In this document: in pieces, positions 16,592-24,590 of the stretch | How the letters are laid out: each line of letters starts with the position of its first letter | Position numbering within the stretch: position 1 is the stretch's first letter | NCBI RefSeq assembly: GCF_000427905.1 | Contig: NZ_KE386604.1 | Location: 186,001 to 250,000 of the forward strand | DNA length: 64,000 nt | Direction of reading: 5' to 3' | From: Thermocrispum agreste DSM 44070 | GTDB taxonomy: Bacteria > Actinomycetota > Actinomycetes > Mycobacteriales > Pseudonocardiaceae | Position numbers and translations under genes: made by a program | The notes under the pieces: model-generated | Seen by the model: the letters and a program-made list of their open reading frames with translations, nothing else | Told to the model about the DNA's origin: nothing | The model's database searches: none

Positions 16592-17311
16592 TCACGGGCG
16601 CCAGTAGCCCATGGCCGTGATGGCCTTGCGGTCCAGCTGGTACCGATCCCGCAGCACGCCGACCAGGCGGCGGGTGGTCTTGGTGTCGCAGGCGACCCAG
16701 GCGTGTCTGCCCCGCGCGCAGAAGGCTGCTTCCTCGACGGTCTTCACCAGCCCGGCACCGGCGTCGGTTCGCTGCACCCAGGTGACCTCGGTGCCCGGTG
16801 CGGCCGACACCGGCAGCTTCTGGTCGTCCTCGTGCTGCCATTCCAGCCAGACCCGCGCCGGAATCCCGTTCAGCTCCGCCAGCAGGCTGTTGATCGCGGG
16901 CAGGGACGCGGTGTCCCCGACGATCAGGTAACCGGACGGGTCGGGCTGGGGCCACGTGAACCTGGTGCCGAGCACCGTCGCGTCGATGGTGTCCCCCGGT
17001 TCGGCGGCCCTGGCCCACTCGGTGGCGGGACTGCCGTCGTGCAACGCGAACTCGATGTCCGTGGTGCGGGCGCGCGGATCGGGATCGACCAGGGTGAAGG
17101 CACGTTGCTGCAATTTCCTGCCGTTCGGGATCCACAAGCGCACCCACATCGTGGGGTGCACCGGCAGGTGGTCGAGCAGCTCGCCGGTGTCGAACGACAG
17201 CCGTAGGCAGTGGTCGGTGACGTACCGGCTGTCGCGCACGGTCAGCCGGTAGTCGCGGCCGCGCCAGGCCTTGACGACGAGGCCGTCGAATCCGCGGGAA
17301 GGCTTGGGCAT
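16592..17311 (-). CDS. Siderophore-interacting protein (ferric-siderophore reductase, SIP family)
   Basis: A 239-residue FAD-binding protein of the ViuB/YqjH type that reduces cytoplasmic ferric siderophores to release iron. RAFTLVDPDP corresponds to the FAD-binding R-x-Y/F-T/S motif, and YLIVGDTASLPAI to the nucleotide-binding start of the C-terminal domain. An iron box ends only six bases before the start codon and no Shine-Dalgarno is present, so the transcript is probably leaderless or nearly so and iron-repressed. No siderophore synthesis or uptake gene is adjacent. Confidence 0.88.
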   Translation of the reverse strand: MPKPSRGFDGLVVKAWRGRDYRLTVRDSRYVTDHCLRLSFDTGELLDHLPVHPTMWVRLWIPNGRKLQQRAFTLVDPDPRARTTDIEFALHDGSPATEWARAAEPGDTIDATVLGTRFTWPQPDPSGYLIVGDTASLPAINSLLAELNGIPARVWLEWQHEDDQKLPVSAAPGTEVTWVQRTDAGAGLVKTVEEAAFCARGRHAWVACDTKTTRRLVGVLRDRYQLDRKAITAMGYWRP

Positions 17312-17316
17312 GCAAG

Positions 17317-17335
17317 GAAGGTTAGGCTAACCTCA
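17317..17335. promoter_or_regulatory. IdeR/DtxR-type iron box
   Basis: The 19-bp site has the perfect palindromic core AGGTTAGGCTAACCT and agrees closely with the iron-box consensus TTAGGTTAGSCTAACCTAA. It overlaps the promoter of the siderophore-interacting protein gene. It also lies just beyond the 3' end of mftR (17353), so it is unlikely to control mftR. Confidence 0.9.
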
Positions 17336-17352
17336 CTTGTCCTGCCAAGGGG

Positions 17353-17982
17353 TCATCGTTCGGGCGTGGATGCTGCCACGCTCGCACCGAACCCCGCGGC
17401 CAGCTCGGCAAGCATGCGGCTCAGGACGTCGCAGAGGTCGGTGTCCGGATGCAACAGCCAGTGCTCGTAGGCGGCGATGCACACCCCGAGCGTCGCGTGG
17501 GAAATGGCCCTGGGCAGCAGCGCGTCCTGCTCCGTCCCGAGCCGCTGGGCCACGAACTCGGCGACGACGGCCCGCCAATCCGCGTAGCGGAGCGTCGAAT
17601 GCGCCTGCAGCGCCGGGACCTTCAGGATCAGCTCCATGCGCCGCCGATGCCACGGCACGACCTGCGGGTCGAAGCGATTGAAGTCCACCACGACGTCCCG
17701 GATGGCCTCCATCAGCGGCTGATCGGGTGGGCAGGAGGCGAACCGGCTGCGCATCGACGCCAGTTGTTCGGTGAAGTTGCCCCAGACGACGTCGTTCTTC
17801 GAGCCGAAGTAGCGGAAGAACGTCCGGCGGCCGATGTTCGCGGCGGCGGCGATGTCGTCGATTGTGGTCGCGTCGAAGCCGCGCTCGGCGAACAGCTCGA
17901 ACGCGACCCGCTCCAGCTCCGCGCGACTGGTGGCCGGGCGACGGCCGCGTCGTGCTCCGTTCCCGGACGTTCTTCGACCCAT
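17353..17982 (-). CDS. mftR: Mycofactocin system transcriptional regulator MftR (TetR family)
   Basis: A 209-residue TetR regulator. The HTH region reads TTIDDIAAAANIGRRTFFRYF, followed by SKNDVVWGNFTEQL and a C-terminal ligand domain; the RRTFFRYFGSKNDVVWG pattern is typical of mycofactocin-associated TetR proteins. The ATG at 17982 is chosen with GGAAAG upstream; an upstream in-frame start would overlap the divergent promoter. It is divergent from the SDR-mftE pair by 65 bp. In mycobacteria MftR represses mft genes and responds to long-chain acyl-CoA; the same is inferred here. Confidence 0.9.
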   Translation of the reverse strand: MGRRTSGNGARRGRRPATSRAELERVAFELFAERGFDATTIDDIAAAANIGRRTFFRYFGSKNDVVWGNFTEQLASMRSRFASCPPDQPLMEAIRDVVVDFNRFDPQVVPWHRRRMELILKVPALQAHSTLRYADWRAVVAEFVAQRLGTEQDALLPRAISHATLGVCIAAYEHWLLHPDTDLCDVLSRMLAELAAGFGASVAASTPER

Positions 17983-17993
17983 ACTGCTTTCCT

Positions 17994-18010
17994 GTGGCAC
18001 TCGTTGTCGC
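17994..18010. promoter_or_regulatory. Second candidate MftR operator, between mftR and the SDR gene
   Basis: The sequence GTGGCACTCGTTGTCGC matches the perfect palindrome before mftA at 11 of 17 positions, keeping TGnCACTnGnTGTC. It lies in the 65-bp divergent promoter region of mftR and the SDR gene. Weaker dyad symmetry makes this a tentative call. Confidence 0.4.
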
Positions 18011-18047
18011 GAGCATCGTATTCCCGGCGGAGTGAGGGGCGACCGAC

Positions 18048-18851
18048 GTGACCGACCAGCCAACGAGCGGCGAGCGGCGGGTTGCCGTCGTCACGGGTGC
18101 CGCGCGCGGTATCGGAGCCGCCACCGTCCGGCGGCTGGCCGGCAGCGGCTGGCGGGTGGTTGCGGTGGATCGCTGCGCGGACGACCCGCGGGTGCCGTAT
18201 CCCTTGGCAACCCGCGCGGAGCTGGCAGCGCTTGCGGCCGAGTACCCGGACGCCGTCCTCGATGTCGTCGCCGATGTGCAGGACTTGGACGCGCTGCGTG
18301 ACGCCGTCACGCTCGCCGAACAACGATTCGGCGGTGTCCACGCCGCGGTGGCGGCAGCCGGGGTCATCGTGGGCGGCCGCCCGCTGTGGGAGGCGCCCGA
18401 ACACGAGTGGGACGCGCTTTTCGGGATCTGCGTCACCGGTGTGGCGAACTTGGCCCGCGCGGCGGTTCCTGCGCTTCTTCGGCAACCGGAACCGCGCAGC
18501 GGCCGGTTCGTGGCCATCGCCTCGAGCGCGGCGCATCGCGGACTGCTGCATCTGGCCGGCTACAACGCCGCGAAACATGCCGTCGTCGGCCTGGTGAAGG
18601 GGCTCGCCCACGACCTGGCAAGCACCGGGGTCTGTGTGACCGCCGTTTCTCCGGGCTCCACCCGCACGGCGATGCTGGACGCCTCCGCTCGGATCTACGA
18701 CCTGCCCACGGTCGACGAGTTCGCCACCCACCAGCTCAACGGCTTGCTCGATCCCGACCAGGTGGCCGCCGCGGTGTGCTGGCTGTGTTCGCCGGACTCG
18801 TCGGCGCTCACCGGGACGGTGGTGCACGCGGACGGGGGCTTCACGGCATGA
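18048..18851 (+). CDS. Mycofactocin-associated SDR oxidoreductase
   Basis: A 267-residue short-chain dehydrogenase: TGAARGIGAATV is the nucleotide-binding glycine motif, the catalytic residues are the Ser in AIASSAAHRG and YNAAK, and HADGGF closes the chain. It belongs to the SDR type usually found inside mft loci. It starts with GTG, sits 65 bp from divergent mftR and overlaps mftE by ATGA, so the pair is one operon. It may be a dehydrogenase whose bound nicotinamide is recycled by mycofactocin; the substrate is unknown. Confidence 0.88.
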   Translation: MTDQPTSGERRVAVVTGAARGIGAATVRRLAGSGWRVVAVDRCADDPRVPYPLATRAELAALAAEYPDAVLDVVADVQDLDALRDAVTLAEQRFGGVHAAVAAAGVIVGGRPLWEAPEHEWDALFGICVTGVANLARAAVPALLRQPEPRSGRFVAIASSAAHRGLLHLAGYNAAKHAVVGLVKGLAHDLASTGVCVTAVSPGSTRTAMLDASARIYDLPTVDEFATHQLNGLLDPDQVAAAVCWLCSPDSSALTGTVVHADGGFTA

Positions 18852-19528
18852 ACCTCGGTGACCTCCGGTCGCCGCAACTGGTGGAACAGGCGGCGCGCAC
18901 GCTGCTTGCCGTGCCGCTGGGCGCCACCGAGCAGCACGGCCCGCACCTGCCGTTGAGCACCGACACCGTGATCGCCGTCGAGCTGTGCCGACGGCTGGCC
19001 GAGCGGGTGCCGGACGTGGTGGTGGCACCGCCGGTTCCCTACGGCTCCAGCGGCGAACACGCGGGGTTCGCCGGGACCTTGTCCATCGGCCGGGCGATGC
19101 TGACCGGGCTGGTCGTCGAGCTGGTCCGCTCGGCCGACGACTTCGCCGGAGTGGTGCTGGTCAACGGGCACGGCGGCAACGCGGAGCCGTTGCGTGACGC
19201 CGTCCGGACTCTGCGGGCCGAGGGCCGGAACGTCCTGGCGTGGTCGCCGACCGGGCGCGCGGACGACACTCATGCCGGTCACATCGAGACCTCGGTGCTC
19301 CTCAGCCTCGCGCACCCTGGGGTCGACCTCGCCGCTGCGGAGCCGGGCGTGACCCTGCCGTTGCCTGACATCATCGACGACCTTCGTCGCGGCGGCCTGG
19401 CGGCGGTGAGCCCGAACGGCGTGTTGGGCGATCCGACACACGCGAACGCCGACGATGGCGCCGCGGTGCTCGACCGCTGGACGGACACGCTGGTCGCGGC
19501 CGTCACGGAGTGGGCCAGGCGGGATTAG
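18848..19528 (+). CDS. mftE: Mycofactocin precursor peptide peptidase MftE (creatininase family)
   Basis: The 226-residue creatininase-fold metallopeptidase cuts the MftC-modified precursor to release the C-terminal Val-Tyr-derived heterocycle. Metal-ligand motifs are visible: GATEQHGPHLPLSTD (Glu, His, Asp), VNGHGGNAEPLR and HAGHIETS. It overlaps the SDR gene by ATGA. Unlike in mycobacteria, it is on the strand opposite to mftABCD and converges on mftF. The gap 19529-19690 to mftF holds no obvious strong terminator. Confidence 0.94.
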   Translation: MNLGDLRSPQLVEQAARTLLAVPLGATEQHGPHLPLSTDTVIAVELCRRLAERVPDVVVAPPVPYGSSGEHAGFAGTLSIGRAMLTGLVVELVRSADDFAGVVLVNGHGGNAEPLRDAVRTLRAEGRNVLAWSPTGRADDTHAGHIETSVLLSLAHPGVDLAAAEPGVTLPLPDIIDDLRRGGLAAVSPNGVLGDPTHANADDGAAVLDRWTDTLVAAVTEWARRD

Positions 19529-19690
19529 CACGCTGGGGCTAGTGGCTGCCGGCGTCACCGGCGTGCAGGTGGAGGAGTGCGGACGGCGCAGGAAGGGATG
19601 GAGGGTTTCGGCATCGCAGGCGGCCAGCCCGAACGCTCTCTTGTGCTCGACCTGCTTGGTCGCGGCGGCCACCGAGTGGGCAGTGCGGGA

Positions 19691-21043
19691 TCAGAACGTG
19701 CGGGGTGAGAAGCGGTACCGCCGGGGCAGGAGCGGATCGGGAGTCCGGTACCGCAGGCATCCGACCCACACCCCAACGCCGTAGGCAATATCGTCCGCGA
19801 TGCGCAACGCTGCCCATCGGACGGACTTGGGGTGTTTCGCGGCTTCGAGCAGGCACGGCAGCAGGCTCGCCAGCAGAACGCGCCTGCCGCGCCGGGTCAC
19901 CACGGCAAGGGGCCACCAGCCGCGCCGGACCGCCGCGGCCAGCATGCCCCCCGTGGCGGCGGATCCGCCGAGGACCAGCCTCCACGACTCGTCGCCGGGT
20001 ATCCCGCGCCGACGCAGCCGAGCCGCGGTGCGCGTGGCATCGACCAGCGCGACCGCCGCCGCGGCCGGGGCGAATCCACTGGCAGCCAAACCCCATTCCA
20101 ATGCGCTGGACAGCGTCAATTGCGCGCAGGTGAGCCGTCCCGGGTGCCGTTGCGCCAGTGGAGCGGCGGAGGTTCCGTAGTCGAACCGCTGGCGCAACCA
20201 TGACCGCACATCCGGTCGCGGCAGGTGTGCCACGGTTGACGCCGGTTCGTAGCGAACGGTGTAGCCGGCGTCGATCAGCCGCCACACGAAATCGACATCT
20301 TCTCCGTAGCGGAGGTCCTCGTCGAACCCGCCGACGGCGGCCAGCGCAGACCGCCGGACGACCAAGGCCGCTGACGGGACATACCCGATCCGGCTCAGCG
20401 GCTGGACGCGCCCCGGCTCGGCGCCCATGTCCAGGCTGGAACGGTCCTCTTCATAGCGGGCGATCCCACCCTCACCCGGGAGGCTGCGCACGCGCGGCGC
20501 CACCGCGGCGACGCACGGGTCATCGAAATGCGGCAGCACTGCGTCGAGCCAATCCGCCGCCGGACGCGTGTCCGCATCCAAGAAGGCCACCAGTTCGGTG
20601 CGCGCGAGCCGCCAGCCCGCGTTACGCGCTGCCGCCGGTCCGCGCGGGCGCTCGTGCCGCACCGCGGCGGAGGGCAAGGGAACGGCCGAACCGTCGTCGA
20701 CAACGATCCGGTCGGCGACGTTGCCGACGGCGTTCACGACTGCTGCCGCGCCCTCGGCGTCGTCCTTCACCGGGACCACGAGCGTGACGTCGGTGGCGGA
20801 GTAACGCCCGCCGACCGGCCGTGGGTGTGCCAGGCCGGCGTCGATCAGCCGCCTGGCCAGCCGCTGCTCACCCTGGTCGTCCCCGACTGGCTTGCCGGCC
20901 AGCCAGCCCCGGAGGTAGCCCGCGCCTGCCGGGCTGAGCCGGAGCAGACGCAGCGGTGCGCCGCCGAGCAGGATGCGGTCCCCGTGGAAGCGGCGTACCT
21001 GGGCATCCAGGATGAGCCTGGTGCCGGGCCGAACCGGCTGCAC
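19691..21043 (-). CDS. mftF: Mycofactocin glycosyltransferase MftF
   Basis: A 450-residue GT2-family glycosyltransferase that adds glucose units to premycofactocinol. After an N-terminal PqqD-like region of about 90 residues (GGAPLRLLRLSPAGAGYL), the GT-A domain starts with DVTLVVPVKDDAEG. It has DDGSAVPLP, the DxD-like motif AFLDADTRPAADW, and FDEDLRYGEDVDFVWRL as the acceptor region. The GTG at 21043 overlaps the last base of the mftD stop codon, supporting this start over a much longer upstream frame and implying coupling to mftD. Confidence 0.93.
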   Translation of the reverse strand: MQPVRPGTRLILDAQVRRFHGDRILLGGAPLRLLRLSPAGAGYLRGWLAGKPVGDDQGEQRLARRLIDAGLAHPRPVGGRYSATDVTLVVPVKDDAEGAAAVVNAVGNVADRIVVDDGSAVPLPSAAVRHERPRGPAAARNAGWRLARTELVAFLDADTRPAADWLDAVLPHFDDPCVAAVAPRVRSLPGEGGIARYEEDRSSLDMGAEPGRVQPLSRIGYVPSAALVVRRSALAAVGGFDEDLRYGEDVDFVWRLIDAGYTVRYEPASTVAHLPRPDVRSWLRQRFDYGTSAAPLAQRHPGRLTCAQLTLSSALEWGLAASGFAPAAAAVALVDATRTAARLRRRGIPGDESWRLVLGGSAATGGMLAAAVRRGWWPLAVVTRRGRRVLLASLLPCLLEAAKHPKSVRWAALRIADDIAYGVGVWVGCLRYRTPDPLLPRRYRFSPRTF

Positions 21044-22218
21044 TACATGCCCCGAGTGAACCCGTCCGGCATGAGCACGTCGTCCGGCGTCAGGTCGTGC
21101 ACGGACGCCTTGCCGAGTCCGTACAGGGTGGAGTCGATGCCCTGGCGCAGGATCTCCAGCACGTTGTGCACCCCGCGTTCCCCGTTGGCTGCCATGCCCC
21201 ACAGGTACGCCCGGCCGATCATCACGGCGCGGGCACCGAGCGCGAGCGCCTTCACCACGTCGCTGCCGCGGCGGATCCCGCCGTCCAGCAGGATCTCGAT
21301 CTGCCCGCCGACGGCTTTGGCGACGCTCGGCAAGGCGCGGATCGACGCCGGTGTGGTGTCCAGGTTGTTGCCGCCGTGGTTGGACACCGAGATGGCCGTG
21401 GCACCGATGTCGACGGCGCGCCGGGCGTCGTCCGGCCGATGCACGCCCTTGATCATGAACGGGCCGTCCCACTGCTCGCGCAACCACTGCAGGTCTGCCC
21501 AGGTCGGGGGAGGGGTTTGCATCCAGTCGCCGTAGGCGCCGAAGAACGTCGGGCCCTTCTGCCCCGGCTCGGCCAGGTTCGGTGTGGTCAGGTCCGGCAA
21601 CCGGCGCGCGCGCAGGTAGCGCAGCAGCCAGCCGGGCCGCACCGACACCTGCGGGGCGAACGACAGCATCGTCTTGAAATCGAGCTTCTCCGGCAGCGGT
21701 GGGCTGCCCCAGTCGCGCTGGGTGGCGAACACCCAGTCCAACGTCACGATCAGGCCGACCGCGCCTGCCGACTTGGCCCGGTCCAGGCGTCGCAGGATGC
21801 TGTCCCGGTCGCCCTGCCAGTAGATCTGGAAGAACGTCTTCGGATTCGCCGCGACGACCTCCTCGATCGGCTTCGACGCGAACGAGGACAGCCCGATGGC
21901 GGTGCCGGACGTGGCGGCCGCTCTGGCCACGGCGACCTCGCCGTCCGGATGCACGGCCTGCACCCCGGTCGGCGAGCAGATCACCGGCAGCGAGATCTCC
22001 TGGCCGAGCACCGTGGTCGACAGCTCACGGGTGGCGGGCTGGTCGGCGATGTGCGGCCGCAGCCCGAGTTCGGCGAACGCCGCGGTGTTGTCCGACAGCG
22101 TCACGCCCGCTTCCGAGCCCGCCAGCAGCGCCAGGTAGACCGACTTGGGCAGCCGCTTCTTGGCGCGCTGCTGGGCTTCCGCGACGGTTTCGAACCAGTG
22201 CCTGGTGCTGGCCATCAT
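21043..22218 (-). CDS. mftD: Premycofactocin synthase MftD (FMN-dependent)
   Basis: The 391-residue member of the FMN-dependent alpha-hydroxy acid dehydrogenase family oxidatively deaminates the MftE product to give premycofactocin, the redox-active dicarbonyl. Visible family features are PVICSPTGVQAVHPDGE near the N-terminus, the FMN and catalytic region GATAISVSNHGGNNLD (catalytic His in SNHGG) and LLDGGIRRGSDVVKALALGA. An ATGA overlap links it to mftC (start 22218, mftC stop 22215). Length and motifs fit MftD rather than lactate or glycolate oxidase, and the neighbours settle it. Confidence 0.95.
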   Translation of the reverse strand: MMASTRHWFETVAEAQQRAKKRLPKSVYLALLAGSEAGVTLSDNTAAFAELGLRPHIADQPATRELSTTVLGQEISLPVICSPTGVQAVHPDGEVAVARAAATSGTAIGLSSFASKPIEEVVAANPKTFFQIYWQGDRDSILRRLDRAKSAGAVGLIVTLDWVFATQRDWGSPPLPEKLDFKTMLSFAPQVSVRPGWLLRYLRARRLPDLTTPNLAEPGQKGPTFFGAYGDWMQTPPPTWADLQWLREQWDGPFMIKGVHRPDDARRAVDIGATAISVSNHGGNNLDTTPASIRALPSVAKAVGGQIEILLDGGIRRGSDVVKALALGARAVMIGRAYLWGMAANGERGVHNVLEILRQGIDSTLYGLGKASVHDLTPDDVLMPDGFTRGM

Positions 22219-23432
22219 GTCCTCCGAGGGTCGGGTAGCCGGAAGCCGGCGAGCGGGCTGGTGTCACACGCGCGATCGGGGATCCGGTCCTCCGGCGGGC
22301 CCCAGCCGATGGACACCGGCACGGCGGAACGACGACGTGGTGCGGTGCGGCGCGAGTGGTCCTTGTCCGGCTTCGGCGCCGCGCCCGCCCCGACCAGTTC
22401 CAGCGCCCGCTCGGCATTGCCTTTGACGCACTCCGGGTCCGGGCCGTCCAGCGGCAGCCCGGTGAAGAACTTCGCCGCCATGCACCCGCCGCGGCAGGAG
22501 TCGTAGGCGGAGCACGACGTGCACGCGCCACCGGTCTGCGGCTGCCGCAACTTCGCGAACAGCGGGGAGGTCCGCCACACCTCGGTGAAGCCGCCCGGGT
22601 CGCGGACGTTGCCCGCCAGGAATTCGTCGTGAATGGCGAACGGGCAGGCGTAGACGTCGCCGACCGGGTCGATCAGGCACACCACACGGCCCGCGCCGCA
22701 CAGGTTGAGCCCGGGCAGCGCGGTCGAGCCCAGCGCGTTGAGGTGGAAGAACGAGTCGCCGGTCAGCACGTTCTCGCCGTGGGCCAGCAGCCACTCGTAG
22801 AGCTGGCGCTGCTGCTCCTGGGTCGGGTGCAGTTCGTCCCACACGTCCGCGCCGCGCCCGGACGGCCGCAGTCGGGTGATGCGCAGCTGGGCGCCGAAGT
22901 GGTCGGCGATCCGCTTGAATTCGTCGAGCTGGTCGACGTTGTGCCGGGTCATCACCACGCTGATCTTGAAGCCGGTGAACCCGGCAGCGGCGAGGTTCTC
23001 CATCGCCCGCCACGCGGTGTGGAACGAGCCGGGACCGCGCACCGCGTCGTTGACCTCCGGCGTGGCCCCGTCCAACGACACCTGGATGTCCACGTAATCC
23101 ATGGCAGCCAGCTGTCGCGCGCGTTCCGGGGTGATGCGCACGCCGTTGGTGGAGAACTTCACCCCGACCTGGTGGTCGATGGCGTACTCCAGCAGCTCCC
23201 AGAAGTCCGATCGGACGGTGGGCTCGCCACCGCCGATGTTGACGTAGAAGACCTGCATGCGCTGCAGCTCGTCGATGACGCGCTTGCACTCCTCGGTGGA
23301 CAGTTCGCGCGGGTCACGTCGTCCGGAAGACGACAGGCAGTGCGTGCACGCCAGATTGCAGGCGTAGGTGAGCTCCCACGTCAGGCAGATCGGCGCGTCC
23401 AGGCCGTACTGGAAGTGATCGACCAGTTTCAT
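22215..23432 (-). CDS. mftC: Mycofactocin radical SAM maturase MftC
   Basis: The 405-residue radical SAM/SPASM enzyme decarboxylates the C-terminal tyrosine of MftA and then makes the Val-Tyr carbon-carbon crosslink. The SAM-cluster motif CNLACTHC gives Cys25-x3-Cys29-x2-Cys32. The C-terminal SPASM cysteines appear in GAGRVVCLIDPVGDVYACPF and in CTSCSAYDSCRGGC. It overlaps mftB by four bases. The last 45 residues beyond the SPASM domain are a basic, Pro-rich tail. Confidence 0.96.
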   Translation of the reverse strand: MKLVDHFQYGLDAPICLTWELTYACNLACTHCLSSSGRRDPRELSTEECKRVIDELQRMQVFYVNIGGGEPTVRSDFWELLEYAIDHQVGVKFSTNGVRITPERARQLAAMDYVDIQVSLDGATPEVNDAVRGPGSFHTAWRAMENLAAAGFTGFKISVVMTRHNVDQLDEFKRIADHFGAQLRITRLRPSGRGADVWDELHPTQEQQRQLYEWLLAHGENVLTGDSFFHLNALGSTALPGLNLCGAGRVVCLIDPVGDVYACPFAIHDEFLAGNVRDPGGFTEVWRTSPLFAKLRQPQTGGACTSCSAYDSCRGGCMAAKFFTGLPLDGPDPECVKGNAERALELVGAGAAPKPDKDHSRRTAPRRRSAVPVSIGWGPPEDRIPDRACDTSPLAGFRLPDPRRT

Positions 23433-23722
23433 CGCGATCCCTCGTCTTCGGGCAGTGGGCGGATGGTGCCCGCCGCGAGCAGCTGGTCCAACGCCTTGAC
23501 GTACTTGTCGTGCTCGGCGGCGGGCACTCCGGCGGCGGCCAGTGCGGTGTCGACGTCCGGATGCTTGTCCAGTTCCCGCACGACCCGCGTGAGTGCCGGT
23601 GTCTTCAGAAAGGACAGGCGGCGCGTGGCGAAGTCGTAGACCAGCGCGCCGAACGGCTCCGGGCGGATCGACACCGTCGGGCTGAGCCGATAAGGCCGCC
23701 GGGGATCCAGGTCAGTAGACAC
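23429..23722 (-). CDS. mftB: Mycofactocin precursor-binding chaperone MftB
   Basis: The 97-residue PqqD/RRE-type protein binds the MftA leader and presents it to MftC. The fold is recognisable from the beta-strand pattern RLSPTVSIRPEPFGALVYDF, then TRRLSFLKTPAL and the helical DKYVKALDQLLAAGTI. It overlaps the 3' end of mftA by 11 bases and mftC by four, so mftA-B-C are translationally coupled. Confidence 0.94.
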   Translation of the reverse strand: MSTDLDPRRPYRLSPTVSIRPEPFGALVYDFATRRLSFLKTPALTRVVRELDKHPDVDTALAAAGVPAAEHDKYVKALDQLLAAGTIRPLPEDEGSR

Positions 23723-23822
23723 CGCACATGCCGTCGATCGACACGTCCTCGACCAGGACGTCTTCCTCGACCTCGGCGGTGTCCTCGACGACGACGGCGG
23801 TCTGCGTGTCCTCGTTGCTCAT
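23712..23822 (-). CDS. mftA: Mycofactocin precursor peptide MftA
   Basis: The 36-residue peptide has a strongly acidic, Val-rich leader and the invariant C-terminus IDGMCGVY. MftC modifies the last two residues, Val and Tyr, which become the redox core after cleavage by MftE. The ATG is preceded by GAGGAGG. It is the first gene of the leftward mftABCDF operon. The 40 bases upstream separate it from a perfect palindrome thought to be the MftR site. Confidence 0.96.
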   Translation of the reverse strand: MSNEDTQTAVVVEDTAEVEEDVLVEDVSIDGMCGVY

Positions 23823-23861
23823 GGCGTCCTCCTCGACGTCGGTCACGTGCCTCCGAGAATA

Positions 23862-23878
23862 TTGACACTTGGTGTCAA
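23862..23878. promoter_or_regulatory. Perfect palindrome before mftA, candidate MftR operator
   Basis: TTGACAC-TTG-GTGTCAA is a 7-3-7 perfect inverted repeat 40 bases before the mftA ATG. On the minus strand a TATTCT hexamer follows directly, so the palindrome would fill the spacer of a promoter. Binding by a TetR dimer such as MftR is inferred from position and symmetry. Confidence 0.7.
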
Positions 23879-24143
23879 ATGGAATACTGAATCGATAAGC
23901 GCCGCCTGGTGCTGCTCCATCTCCGCTGGTCACGGCGGGTTTCGGCGGGCGGCCAAGGCGAGCGGTCAGAAGCGTCGGCCGGCCAATGGCGCATGCCGGG
24001 AAGGGCCCGGGTGGCCGATGGGCAAGCCGCAGGTAGGGATCGGTGACGCAGCAGTGGTCGGCTTGCGGACGCCGGCGAGAAGACAGTTGTGGATGGCTTG
24101 GGTACCAGCCAACACGGCAGCGCCGCGCGCCAGCTGGGGGTGG

Positions 24144-24333
24144 GGTTCGCGTCGGTGAGCGTGGGCTGTGGCTCGTGCTGGCTGGGGGGTTCGCGCTGGT
24201 GAGCGTGGGTCGTGGCTCGTGCGACAGCACGAGTGGCGCAATCTGCCGTGTCACGGTGCCTGCGGCCGTTCTGTCGTGGTGTGCGCGGCCCGGCCTGTCA
24301 TGGTGTGCGCGGCCGTTCTGTCGTGGTGTGCGC
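24144..24333. repeat. Two adjacent repeat families in the mftA-ferredoxin gap
   Basis: A 44-bp unit (starting GGTTCGCG) occurs at 24144-24187 and 24188-24231. It is followed by a 23-24-bp unit (core CTGTCGTGGTGTGCGC) at 24264-24286, 24287-24310 and 24311-24333. The surrounding gap 23879-24563 contains no supportable gene. Confidence 0.75.
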
Positions 24334-24465
24334 TTGCCTGTCCGTCGCGGTGGTGCTGCCTGTCGGTCACGGTGCAAACGGCCTGTGTCGTCACGGCGTC
24401 CGCGCTGGTGAGCCGGTCGCCGTCCCGTTGCGCGATGGCACAAGGGGCCAGCCTTCCTGGACAAC

Positions 24466-24590
24466 CATCGTGTCCCTGCGGCACAGGGCCAGTCGTGTCT
24501 CTGCGACGCGAGACCAGTCGTGCTCCTGCGGCGCAAGGTCAATCGTGTCTCCGCGGCGGGAGATCAGTCGTGCTCCTGCGGCGGCAGGTC
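24466..24590. repeat. 25-bp tandem array, five units, reaching into the ferredoxin gene
   Basis: Units begin at 24466, 24491, 24516, 24541 and 24566, an exact 25-bp period (core TCGTGCTCCTGCGGCG or close variants). The last unit is the 3' end of the ferredoxin coding sequence, whose stop is at 24564-24566. The outer units have drifted more, as if copies were added from the gene end outward. Confidence 0.85.

Noticed and set aside
24144-24590. Possible CRISPR array or transposon end in the mftA-ferredoxin gap
   Set aside because: The 23-25-bp units are directly adjacent without spacers; no inverted terminal repeats or transposase are visible.
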